Origin: Ciona intestinalis
Lineage: Eukaryota; Chordata; Ascidiacea; Phlebobranchia; Cionidae
DNA: 64,000 nt
Direction of reading: 5' to 3'
Assembly (NCBI RefSeq): GCF_000224145.3
Contig: NC_020166.2
Span: 4,058,939-4,122,938, forward strand
Shown here: positions 1 to 12,800 of the stretch, in pieces
Layout: every line of letters starts with the position of its first letter
Numbering within the stretch: the first letter of the stretch is position 1
Made by a program: the position numbers and the translations under genes
Notes under the pieces: model-generated
The model's database searches: none
Told to the model about the DNA's origin: nothing
Seen by the model: only the letters and a program-made list of their open reading frames with translations

Positions 1-53
1 AAGCTAAAGTTTTTTACCAGAAAAAAAGATTCAGAATTAAACACAAAAAATTA

Positions 54-59
54 TTTAAT
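54..59 (-). promoter_or_regulatory. Possible ATTAAA polyadenylation signal of NCAPD2
   Basis: An ATTAAA hexamer on the minus strand lies directly after the NCAPD2 stop codon. It is the only good match before the window edge, but it is unusually close to the stop and the DNA is A+T-rich, so it may be chance. Confidence 0.25.
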
Positions 60-60
60 A

Positions 61-3000
61 TTAAACACGAAGAACTGAACGATTGGTTTTCGTTGTTTTT
101 TCCCGAATGACCGGAGAAACTTCTTCACTGCCGGAATTTGATATTTCATCAACATTTGAATTCGGTGTTACTGTGTTTTCTGAATGTTAAAGGGAGATGT
201 TATTCTTGCATGACGGTGCAACTTTAAAAGGTTTTATGTGGGTGTCGATTTTATACATTTGGATGTCGCTTACAAGTTATTTTTTACTGGCTATAACCAG
301 TGGCTACGATGCAAGCACTTTACCCACAGTACAAAACCTATTGAGCCCAAACCCACTATAACAATTACATATTAAAAATCTAAATTTAAAACAATCAGCT
401 ATTTTTAAATGTATAACGAGGTGGTGTAAGATGGGACAGGTTTTCATATTCTTTTATAGTCCCATTTGGTACAAAGAATATTCACACAATCTTATAACCA
501 CAGCCGCACAACTCTAAAAGAGCGTTGTTACTTTTTAAAAAAATGTCTTACCACAACAGTACTTAAATAACAGGCTACTGCCGTAAGAAAGTGCTAAACA
601 TTGACAGTTACAACTATTACCCAGCAATTCTACATTTTAAAATCAACAAAAAAGGCTTTAATTAGAGGAAAAATATAAAATTGTGGTCATACCTTTTGAA
701 TCATCGGAATCTTCTTCATCATCGCTTGAGAAATTGATTGCTTGATGTCGAGTAACACGTGACCGCATTGAATGCCTTCTGATTGGTCGGTTGGTTGTGT
801 CAGGTTCACCATCGCTACTTTCATCCGAAACTTCCATCTTTATTTGTGGCCGAGATTTTCGAGCTGACTTTCGAACTGAATATGAACAAATGCTTTGATT
901 TATTTCACATAACAACAATATGCAACCTCAAGTTGTCCATAAAAAGCAATCGGAAAATAAGGATCGGTAAACTATACAATCCTTGTAGTAAAAACTTATA
1001 GTAAAATCCTGAGTTGTCCGAATGCATGTTTCTCTGTATAGAATCTAACTTGAAACCAGCTATAAAAGTAAAAACCTTTCTGACATAGTTCTTCTACAGG
1101 AAAGTATTCATGGAGTATCCGCTAAAAAACTAAAACTGTATCCAGAGAACAATTTAACGTTGGTTTGTTACATTTTCTTTAAAATCACCGGCACACAAAG
1201 GTGAAACACGATGTTTGTATTGAACGTCAAACGAATCTACAACAACAGGTAATAAACTGATAATCAGTTTGTAGGCTTCAACATGATGAATAGAAGGTGA
1301 ATAAAAAAAAGAATAAAAAAAAAACAAAAAGAAAGAAAGGAAAATATATGAGGTAGAATGCGTAGAAAATAGTTCGTGAAGAAAGTACGATGTAAGTAAA
1401 AAAAAACACATGTACATTGAAGTGAAGATTTCTTTGTTTGGATTGACTTCTCTGTCTCCGATACCTAATTAAATTACATTAGTTTATACTTAATTATATT
1501 AATTAGTGTTTAATGCATTTAAACTTACTAATATTCACATAGGTTCACTGTATTGAAGTCTCTCCAAATTAATTGAACATCTACGAACAAGTGAAAATCG
1601 ACGCTTGCGAGGTGTGGCTGTTGGTGGTAAAGATTAAAATGGTTTATTTAGATTTTACATAAAAGTACATTGGTAATATACTTACTTTTTATTGATGTTT
1701 ACTTGAGTTAGCGAAACTGCAAATCTTGAAAACTTATGATTCTTGAAGCTAACTAATTTGATCTGATTTAAGCATGCATAAGTCATATGTGCGAAGTTTT
1801 AAACCACAGCCAAATTTGTGGCCAAATTTCAAACCACAGCCAAAATAACAGCGTTCCGGTATCTGAGAGACACTTCAAACCCACACTGCAATATAATTGC
1901 TTTGTTATCTCAAATAACACCAAGTTACATTCTATTCCATATGGGTAAAGTCTCCCAGCCTGGCACGCCATGGGTCCTTTGATTTATAACACCAAGTAAA
2001 ACAAGCTCTGATTTAGCCCTGACTCAAACTGACAACACAACAACAACTGATGAACATTACAGTGAACATGGAACTCACCATTTTGATTGACACTTGGGGA
2101 TCGTGCAGGTTTGCGTGAACGAACAGCTTCAGCTGCTTTCGCTGCGCATTCATCTTCACTGACATCGCATGCGTGTCGATCGATAATCTTTCCTTCCAAC
2201 TCATCAACCTGACTCTGTGGTTTAACATTATCATTACATAGTTTGTGATATTCTGTTACCAGTCATAATATAAATAATCGTTAAGTGATTTATCTGCCAT
2301 CTGGTATAAAAAACTTAGTGTATTTCGGACGTTTCTTATACCAAATGAGCCACTTAAAAACAGTTTGTAATATTTGTATGTGAACCACAGTAATATCAGG
2401 TTAACATTAAAAATATATATAGAATAAAGTAGATTATTTTGAAATATATAGTAGGGTGGGGTAAGATGGGACACCTTTAGCACATAATATCCAAAAATCC
2501 TGATCGTGTTTTACACAATTAACAACGGTTTATGGGTTGTGAGAATACGGTTTTATAATTGTTTGAATGTTCTGCGTTTACTGCTAAATTGGACGAGAAA
2601 ATAGAATCAAAAGATGTCCCATCTTCCCCCACCCTACTATATTATATTTTACCATGTTAATTAAGCTAACATCTAATAGGTTTATAAAGCGATAATATTA
2701 ATAATAATAATATGTTTTAAAATATCCCTAATTTTAAGAAAACAAACAGTGAACATTCTAATTCAGATTTAACATTAGATAATTAAAGAAGTTCTCCTTG
2801 TGGTTGTAAAATATCCGTTTTTTTCTAAGCAAAATGCTGTTATTTTGTTAACACACACATTGTTACTTATGATCCTAGCCCATCTTACCTTAACGTCCGG
2901 TTTTGCACATTTTTTACACTTCGTTAAAATGTTATTGAACAAGAAATAGACTTGCTCGTCCCTAAGAACATTGGCATAAAGTGAAAAGTTGTCGTATAAT

Positions 3001-3811
3001 TTCTTGACGCCTTTCTCTGTGTAGTTGAGTATGGAGAGACAGAAAGCAAGATCTCTACGTTGTTGTTTATCTCTGTTGAAAATTTGAAAATTTACTTAAA
3101 ATTAAATAAAATTTTACAAAAAAGCTTGTGAAACATGATTGATTCTCAAAATGTAGAGTCTAGGCGTTTTAACTAAATATAACTTTTTGTGCTTTTATCA
3201 CTATTGTATTGGCATAATTATAAACTTAGATATTAAAAATAAAGTTTTACCAAAACATTTTACTTTAAGATGTTATTATTGGTAAATCAGCCATATATGT
3301 AACTTAAACATGGCAGTTTTAAAAAAGGTATTTTTACTAAAATGTAATTTATACTATAAAAAGTAATTTGTACTATAAAAAAATATTTTGAATGAAAATG
3401 TAATTTGTACCAAAATGTAATTCATACTATAAAAAGTAATTTATACCAAAATGTAATTTGTACTATAAAAAGTAATTTATACCAAAATGTAATTTGTACT
3501 ATAAAAAGTAATTTATACCAAAATGTAATTTGTACTATAAAAAGTAATTTATACCAAAATGTAATTTGTACTATAAAAAAGTACTATCCACAATTAAACA
3601 ACATAGTTTTTATGATAAGTTTTGGTATTAACCTTGTAGCTTCAAGTCTGTGACATAATTTTTCGATCAAACTTTCCGTTTGTTTATCTTTCTGTATGTA
3701 TTCCAATAGAAATCTCATAATTTTCTTGAAATCCACTTCGTCTTTGATACCAATGTCAGGATCAGACAATCTACTGATGATGTCCGGCATCACGTTGTAC
3801 ATGGAGTTACC
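61..3811 (-). CDS. NCAPD2: NCAPD2 exons 25-30: last HEAT repeats and regulatory tail (aa ~1080-1369)
   Basis: Exon 3633-3811 (NVMPDIISRLSDPDIGIKDE, KDKQTESLIEKLCHRL) and exon 2889-3072 (RRDLAFCLSILNYTEKGVKK) are strongly conserved. Exon 2079-2214 closes the fold (DELEGKIIDRHACDVSEDE). The remaining ~120 residues are low-complexity, basic then acidic: RKPARSPSV, TPRKRR, VRKSARKSRPQIK, SSDDEEDSDDSK and VTPNS. Vertebrate CAP-D2 has a similar tail with nuclear-localisation signals and Cdk1 sites. The stop codon is at 61-63. Homology in exons 1549-1617, 693-875 and 61-179 is by composition and motif, so these three are less certain than the HEAT exons. Confidence 0.8.
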
Positions 3812-6800
3812 CTGGATGAACAATGTCATGAATAATATGGAAGACTGAACATTTAAAACTAGTGGAAGAATGAATGTAACTTGATTTATCCTTACGTGGC
3901 CGGAAAACAACAGTCGTTATAACACAAGTGTTCTGTTTCATACACATTGTGCCAGCTTACGAAGTACGTAACTTTGTGGGTGATTATTTTTTGGGAATTT
4001 TTTTTTATGCGTGGATGATAATTTAGATTAACCATCAGAGACACTGGGTTGAAGCAATTGTTGTTAAGTGTCTTGCCCCAACGACACATACACCAACAAC
4101 GATAGCAGCGACCAGGCTTGAATTTAATATTTATAAGTTAAAGGCAGGTGCGCTAACCACATTTTTCTTAATTTTTCGTTTATATTGAATTAATTTTGCA
4201 AAACTCTCGTGTTATTTGTGGTATAGATAGTGTAAAGAAGTAACTGATATTTGTATAAATAAAAACAAAATGCAAAAAAGAGCCTGTAGTTGTATAGTAT
4301 TAATCCTAACTACAAATACAACGAAATATAATGAGCTTACTTTTTTAGCTAACTCTTGGAAAAATCTTTTAGCAATCGCAGAAATTTTCTCATTTTCATC
4401 AACAATGCATCGAGCCATTTCACTCACGTGACCTTTGACCTTGATCATGTCATTAAGGATGAGATTGGTGAGAACTTTGGTGGCATATACTTTCACCATC
4501 ACTGACTTATCATTTAATCTGTTGTAAAAATATGTTAAGTTTAAAATTAAATTAAAAACTAGAAATATGGTTAATTTATCTATTTATGACTATGGTTGAT
4601 TTATGAAATATGGTTAATTTATGGATATGGTTAATTTATGAATATGGTTAATTTATGAATATGGTTAATTTATGGATATGGTTAATTTAATACTAGTTTT
4701 ATCATTACAACTCAAATAATGTGAGGTTACACAGGTTGCTGCAGATTTCTGAACCTGATTTTTTTTATTAAATGAACAAAGCAAAAAACTGTTGGCTCTG
4801 TTCCTGTCAAAGTGCTAAACATAATATAAATTCAATTTCAGCAAATGGTAATTAGCAGCTTGAAAACAGTGTTAGCAGTACCAGATATACAGACAACCCA
4901 TTGTAACCCACATTTTCATGTAATTTAATGTTTGTAAACAAAGGTGGTCATTTTAATTTATGTTGTTTAATGTGTTGTGAAAACATCTAAGAAGATTTTT
5001 TTCATTTCGTTTTAATGTGCATTGCTAATATCTAATTTATGATGTTTAACATGCAGTTTTAATCGTTGAATTATTTTTTTATTTTGTTTCAATGTGCGAT
5101 GTCAATATCTAATTTGTGTTGTTTAACATGTGATGCTAATATTTAACCTTGCATATATATGAGATGTCCATGGTTCAAGTAAGTTCGGAAACCTCACGGA
5201 AAGATCTCCAGCAGCGATCGTTAAGTTTGCTCTAATGCCCTCGTGTGGAGATTGCTCAAGCATGGTGAAGAGCAATCGAAGATGACGCTCGCAAAACTTT
5301 GAACTTACCTGAACAAAATTGAAATTAAAAACTTGGCTTCTATTCTATTTGGGTGAGGTCCTTAAGGACCTGGGATTTAGGCCAGATTAGGCACATTACC
5401 CAATAAAGAACATACCATTTGCTATCATGTTTAAAAATACTCAATAAATTTAATTTCAAACGTAAAAAAAAATGTTTATAAAATGTCTACTTCTGGAGCG
5501 TGAATTTTAATGTAAATGAAATCATAAGAAATATACAAATGTAACTGTTTTTATTACAGTATTAATGAAAGTTTTTAGTGTCTGCCCTCGCACATTAAAC
5601 AATATAAATATTAATTGAACAATATGTTTTGCAATATTAAACAAAATATAAAAATTCACGACATGCATGTTAGAGAAACATACCAACATGAACTTGGCAA
5701 GCGCAAGCGATGCAGTTTGTTGAACACGAACAGCTGAATGATCACTTGGTTCAACAACAACAGTGCAACAACGAACCAACCACTCCGATAATGAACCCAA
5801 CGGGGTGTCCGGTTCTACTCAATATATTTGTTGTTTTCATTAATAAATAGTTTAATATATATACCTATATAATTTTTTTACCTAAAAATGCACTGAAATG
5901 TCCAGAATACGATTTAAATATTAAATAATCAAAATAACCGCTATTTCAAATTCCGGTATTATATATGGTATAAAAGTTAAAGGCTATAAGGTATACAAGT
6001 TGTCGAATTTTGAGGTCTCGCACATTAACCCCGTGGTAACGCTGTATCTTATTTTTCACTCGATCAACTTACCAACAATTTCTGTTTCAAGAACATTTTT
6101 AATAAACTCTTGATCTGCATCATCTGCAGTTGCTCCTCCCACTCCCATGTCATCTTCAAGATGACTATCATCCTGAAAAAGATGAAGATTTTCTTATTTA
6201 TATGGAAATGAATTAAATCAACTATAGTTCCAACAACTTGCCTTGCCGGAAGATTTGTTTTTCTTCTGCGCATTTTTATCCGCTTCTTCATTCTCTTCCT
6301 GCAGTTTCCTGTCATCATATTGATATCTATTAACTTTTTTATTAATAGAAGTCTTATAATAAAATAAGTCTTTCGAATCTAACAGTGATTTTTAAATGAA
6401 AAAAGTAAATTCCAACTTTAACAATCATTCTATGATTGTATTACTCACAAAAACTTTAACATAACTCAATCAGGACACCCAATAACTGTGTTACAGCGTG
6501 TATCAACCAAACTTGATTTTGTATTTACTCCAATGTAAAAAGTTAGACCTCTTAGGTAAATATATAATATTTCAAGTTTTCAACGCTAATAATATAAACC
6601 TGTTTTGTTTAATTTCCGATTGAACATCTCCTTCAATAAAAACGAGAAGTTTCAAAGCAAATTGTCCAATTATGCTGTAGAATCTCATTAAAAGTTCATT
6701 AACTGGAATCTCACCGGCTGCAAATAAAGTATAAACATAAAACCAACCTTAATTAAATGTTTATATAAACTTATTTTTATTTATATTTTATATTATTTTA

Positions 6801-9800
6801 CATTTTATATATTTTGTATAAACTATGAGTGCTCAAAATAACTCAAAACTCAAAAGTGTTAATATTACCACAGATTTGCCTTTTTCTGTTTGAAGCCATT
6901 TTTTTGCGAAGTATCTTGAATAAATAGTTACTCTTAAAAATCTGCTATCCCTTACCTTAGATAAGCAATTAACTTTAGATAGAAACCTCTTTAAAGAGGC
7001 ATGCCAATAAAAAATAAAAATTTGTACGTAGATAGAGATGCTACTCTGTAAAAAAAACGGCCTCAAACAGAAAAAGTCAAGTCTGTCCAAATATCAACAC
7101 CTTTAAGTTTATATTTGAGTTTCGTTGAATTTTATTTGGTATGCCCCTTTAATTATAAGGATTAAATATGACTTTTGTTTTAAATTTGAGGAATAAATTG
7201 TGACTTACATGGCTCATCACTTGATAACCTTGCATGGACAACACCTTTGATCTCATTAAGCATGGAAGTTGATACAACAACAGGGTTGTCGGAAAGTTGG
7301 AAGATAACTCCCACAGCTTCCAACGCAAACTTCACCCACATTACTGACTTTTTGTTGAAACCTTTGTTGAAGTCAAATTTAGAAATTGAATGTAACAAAT
7401 AAAAGTGATTTACTTTTTTATAAATTTAGTTCAATAATTGTCATAAAACCATCACTAAAACAGGAAATAATAGACAGAATGCTTTCCCTGTTTTAACATA
7501 AAATATATTTTGTATAATGATTAAACAATTGTAGTTTAAAGCTACACAACACTCCTTAGTTCTGTGGTAAATACTTTTAACATGTACTGTTTCGTTTATA
7601 TTTTTATGGAAAAATAAGAATGATGTGTTGCACACACTTTTTACGTAAATATTAAAACTTAAAATAAGTATGTTAAAAATAGTAAGAGTTAAAAGAAAAC
7701 TTGGGATTCTTGGGAACTCCTGATATTTTCTAAAAAGTCACAGTGAATTTGAAGCGACACTCACCTGAAACAACAAGCGATGTTAATGTAGTTATAAGCT
7801 GATGATCATCAGGGTATCGGAACTGTCTCATATATTTTCCTGCCTCAGTTTTTTTAGCTGCAAGTTTTGACAAAGCCACGCAAGTGTGGAAAGGCAGCTC
7901 GAAATCGAAAACATTCTCGGATGTCGGTAACGTTCGCTCCTTCAAACCAACGCTTACCAATGTTTTAATCTTGGATTTGATAACATTTGCGTCTTTGCTG
8001 AAATATTAGTTTTATTTTAACAAAAATTAAATATATATATATATAATTGTATTGTTGTGACTTGTGAAAAGGTTTTTTTTTTAAATAAAGTAAAAGATTG
8101 ACTGCTGACCAATTATTTACAAATAAGTTGTCAGTTGTCAGTCATATATGAAAAAAGCATCTACAAAGTTGAATAGTGAAATTGGTAACATGTAATAACC
8201 CATGCTCATATTCTAAATATACAAGTGTCACTTTTCTCGCTTATTTTCCACTAATTGAATGTAAATATGTTTTTAATTTTAAGTTTCTTTTAACAACTGT
8301 TGTTTTGTTGCTATATCCTGTCTTTTCATTTCAAATATTTCTAAATTTTCGCTACCGTAACTGTAGAGACAATTAAAGTTATTATACAATTTAAAGAAAT
8401 ATTTTAAAAAAATAACAAGAACGTTACTTAGCAAGCATCCCAAGCAATTGAATGGAAACTTTTCTCTGTTTCATTTCACTCAATCCAGTTACTATTGCAA
8501 ATGATGCCAATGGATTTGTGAGCCGATCCCAGCAAATCTGTTCATAATGTTTGGTGTTCATACGAGTTAAGCTGACATTAAAGACCAACGTGCAAATTTA
8601 AAATACTAAATATTTTAAACATCTTGCTTAATTGAACATATACAAACATCATCTGTTTGTTTGAATATATTTTCTGTTGAATGGTTGGTTGAATACTCAA
8701 CAATAAATCAATGTAACATATATATCTCGCATGGCGGGACAACGACAGTCGTTATAAACACAGGTGTTCTTTTTATATAGCTCAAGTCTGCTTGCGGATT
8801 ACCAAGTATGTTACTACGTGAAAAAAAAAAAAAAACTAGAATATCTAACATTCTAAATGGTCATACATATTCATATAAGTCAGTGGACAACCAAGGCTAA
8901 GTGTGCTACAAGATAATTGTAGTGCAATGACTGTTTCTTGTTAAACTAGAAAATAAAATTGTAAATAAGGTGTGCCATCTAATTTTGAAAAATTATTTTA
9001 ATCAGTAAAAAGTTGTGGAGAATTTATGTTCGCAATGCTTGCCAGATTTTATAGCCAACAAATCTAGGTACGTTATTAATATAAAAGTTTTTCAAAGCAT
9101 GTAATACCTGAGCAACAGCAGAAGGCCAATCTCCTGACTTCTGTATTTCACCAATAAGACATTCAATAGCTGGGAGTTTAGCATTTGAAGAACCAGCCAC
9201 CAACTTAATCATGTTGTCCGCCACATTCACAGTTTTTACTTTGCTGAGTAAATTTGACTTAATTAAAAAAAAATTACTTAAACTACTTAGGTTTAAACTT
9301 TTAAAAATTAAAAAAGAAACGAATAATTACAAATTCTTGAAACTTTTTTTTAATATTTGTGATTGGGATCATATGTTTTTAGGTAAAATTTAAACAAATA
9401 TATAAATAAGTAAAATTTTGCTAAAAATAGTAATTAATTAATGTAATTGTGCTGTTATTATTTGCACTATCTAACATTTAAAAATATGTTATTTATACAC
9501 TAATAATCATCCTGATTCCTGACCATAGTTTTAAAATTTTACTAAAAAAATGTTCTAAATATCTGGATAGAGAAATTTCCACTTACATAAATGTTAGGAT
9601 ATTTGTACCTTGTTATGTTGGAGTCGGTTTTAAAATAAAGTTTTCTATAAGCTGACACAACTGCATCCCTTATTTTTTGATCTTCGTTCCAAATTTGTTC
9701 CAACATACCAGTTATGCCTATAAATTAGAAGATTCTTATTTTTTACTTTTTCTACTCTAGTAGTTCTATTTAACACCATTTTAATGCAACAAAAAACTTT

Positions 9801-12800
9801 TTTCTCTGAAAAGCAAGTTTAGTCACAGCTCATAGAACAGTTTGCCAGATTGGCCTCTATAAAACTTTTATGTCTCAAAACAGCACCAACCCCCAGTTTA
9901 GGAACCAGTGGAAGTATGCATGAATTTAACTTACTTTATCCACACATGGCCGGAAAAACGACAGTTGGTAATCTGGCTGTTGTGTTAAGACTATGTCTTA
10001 CACCTGGTGCCAGCTTACAAGTTACCAAGTATGTTACTTTGTGGGTGATTATTTTCAAGAGAATTTTTTTATTTTATTATGTGTGGCTAATAATTTAGAC
10101 AAGGTATCTTGCCAGAGGACACATGTTCCCACAATGCTAGCAGCCAAGAGCTTTGAACCATTACCTCTGGGTTGGAGGCAGACGTGCTAACCAACTGTGC
10201 TAGAGCGCCAAACTCATATCAACCTACCTTCCAAAGCACAGCCGAGTTGAAACTCCCATGCAGCAGTAAAGAAGTTGATGGCCTCCACAACATCCGATTG
10301 TGTTCGTGAATTTAGAAGTTGGCACAAAACAGGAACAGCGTCATTGAAACGTTCAACAAAATTAATAGCATTCGACAAATATTCAATAATTTCCTGCAAT
10401 GTTAAACATTTAAATAAATCACAGTTTATACTAAGAAATATGTAAAAAAGCCTCAGTCGTTTAGTTAAGAAATAATTTAGAATATTTGAACTTGTTTAAG
10501 AAACTTGTACCAACAGTCAAACATAGTTTTAATACTTAGCCAACACATTACTATAAGAAGTAATAACTATTATGTTCCAATTTTGTGTTTTTTTTGTTCT
10601 TATATTAATACATTAAAAAGCAGTTAGTTCAAACGTGGAAATGGCAAACATCAAGACTATTTTTTTAAATCTTGCCTTAAACAACAATAAAAAATTTAAC
10701 CTTTTTTTTCTCTATTTCCAAATTTGGTTCTTGAGTTTTTAGCAGGTCTTGTTTCTCATTCTCTGTTTGCTCTTCTTCCGATCCACTTCCATTCTCATCA
10801 TTCTTCTCAACATCATCTTCCTGCATCCCTTCCTCCAATATTTCTTCATTTTCCTTTGATTTATTTTCTTCATTTTTTTCATCTAAAATTTAGGAAGTTT
10901 ACTAAAGCAACATCTAAAATTTAGGAAGTGCTACTACCTTGTATACTAATACACTTTTTTATTTCCATTTATTTCTCCCAACAAAAATGTCAAAATTTTG
11001 TGGGTTATAAATATAATTTCTGATGCATTTGCACAAAAAACTGATGGCGGAAACTTGTTCAATACATAATGATTAAATACATGAGAGAAAGCTAAAAAAA
11101 TTATATTTTGCTTTGTTAATTTTATTTTATTGCTTCTTTTTTCTATTTTCCCAACAAATTTGCTTTCATGCTTAGGCTTAAACCAGTAAGCTAAAAATTA
11201 GTAAAATTATAAATCATACGTTTATAATGAGGACAATTTACCTTGTATGGATTGCAGTTCTTCCAACTTTTCCTGTTCTTGCTTCAGACTGCATTGTAGA
11301 GGTGAAATTGTAAGCTTTGGAAATAAAACAGAAAAAAGACATTACAACCATTGAACGTTTTTGACATTTTCCATAATGGGTTGCGTAGTACAAAACGAAA
11401 CACTCAAATGTAAAAATTGTAAATCGAACTAAATTATCACAAATAAATGCTACAGTAATTTGTAATTTTAATGAACTGTGATACATATATTTTATATTCA
11501 CCTATCAGGCTTTTGCTTAGGCAAAACAAAGAAATTCGATATAAAAATCCAAATTAATAAAAATGACTAAAATGGGGTTGTGGACCCCTGACTTCAATAT
11601 TGAGAAACCTTCTACATGATAAATATTTCTTACATTATCACGAAATGGATTCTTTCTAAGCAATGCTTCAAGGAGTTGAACGGATACTTTACGAACCAAG
11701 TTACTTTTATCAAGAAGTAAACGAACGCACAACTCAACTAAATCTGGACATCTGTTAATGAGATGTAAATATTATTTTTTTATTTAACAGATGGCAAGCC
11801 CTTATATAACATAACTAATGAATTAAAAATTTTAGGCAATAGGCAGTTTGGTGCCATGGCAATGTAGTTAGCGGGCCTGCCTATAACCCAGAAATAATAG
11901 GTTCAAGGCTTTTGCTGCTACCATTGTGAGCATATGCGTCCTTGGGCAAGACACTTAACAGCAATTGCTCCAATTCATTTTTTACTAATGGGTTGTTCAA
12001 ATTATCAGCCACACCATTAAAAAATCTTTAAAAAATATTCACCCACAAAGCAGCACATAGTTGGTAACTCGTAAGATGACACGATATGAATGAAATGTTC
12101 AGTGGCGCAGCCAGGGGGCTTTCGGGGGTTGTGAACCCCCCCTTTTTTTTTAACCAAAAAAAAAATTTTTTTTTCGATAATAAATATATGCTGATAAGCC
12201 AACATTAAAAGGAAATCATCATAAAAATTTAATTGTTTGAAAGTTATGTTTAAAAATTTTGAGCAGAAGTTAAATAAAGTGAACACACCTTTTAACAGGA
12301 AGAGAATTTTCCGAAACAAGATTAAGCCAGACATGTAAAGCTCTGCTTCGAACAAATGCATTCACATCAAGGTTTGCATGGTCGTACAGAATATCAAGGA
12401 ACTGGTCTCTGTAAGAATAAATGGTATTATCGCGCAAAGAGTTATGTAAGCTATATGAAAAAAATAGACAGTGTTCAATTTGGCATAAATTATGGTTGCA
12501 ATCAGTACAATAAAAATACTGATTTAAATTTGTGTATACTAGGGTGGAGGGAAAACGATACATCTTTAGCACATAATATCTAAATACTCTGATCAGGCTT
12601 TGAACATTAACAATGGTCTATGTAGGTTGCGAGAATGTGCTTTTATAATTCCGTAATAATTCTTGAATTTTGTTTACTACCAAATGGGACAAGAAAATAG
12701 AATAAAAGGTCACTTTTTCCCCACTGTAATATTTATTTAATTAATTAAACAATCAATTTACCTGGCTTGTTTAGATTTTTCATCCAAGCCTTCTTTGCTC

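Noticed and set aside
1154..1417. Hydrophobic minus-strand frame (Phe/Ser/Tyr-rich) as a small membrane protein
   Set aside because: It comes from an A/T homopolymer-rich NCAPD2 intron and has no similarity or codon signal.
3405..3653. Plus-strand open frame with a repeated 12-residue unit
   Set aside because: It is only the translation of a 36-bp minisatellite with no start context, splice sites or similarity to a protein.
3335..4690. CRISPR-like regular repeats
   Set aside because: The units are contiguous minisatellite repeats without unique spacers, in a eukaryotic intron.
10140..10209. Functional tRNA gene
   Set aside because: The A- and B-box-like motifs belong to the head of a repeated SINE; the tRNA fold is incomplete and copies recur across introns.
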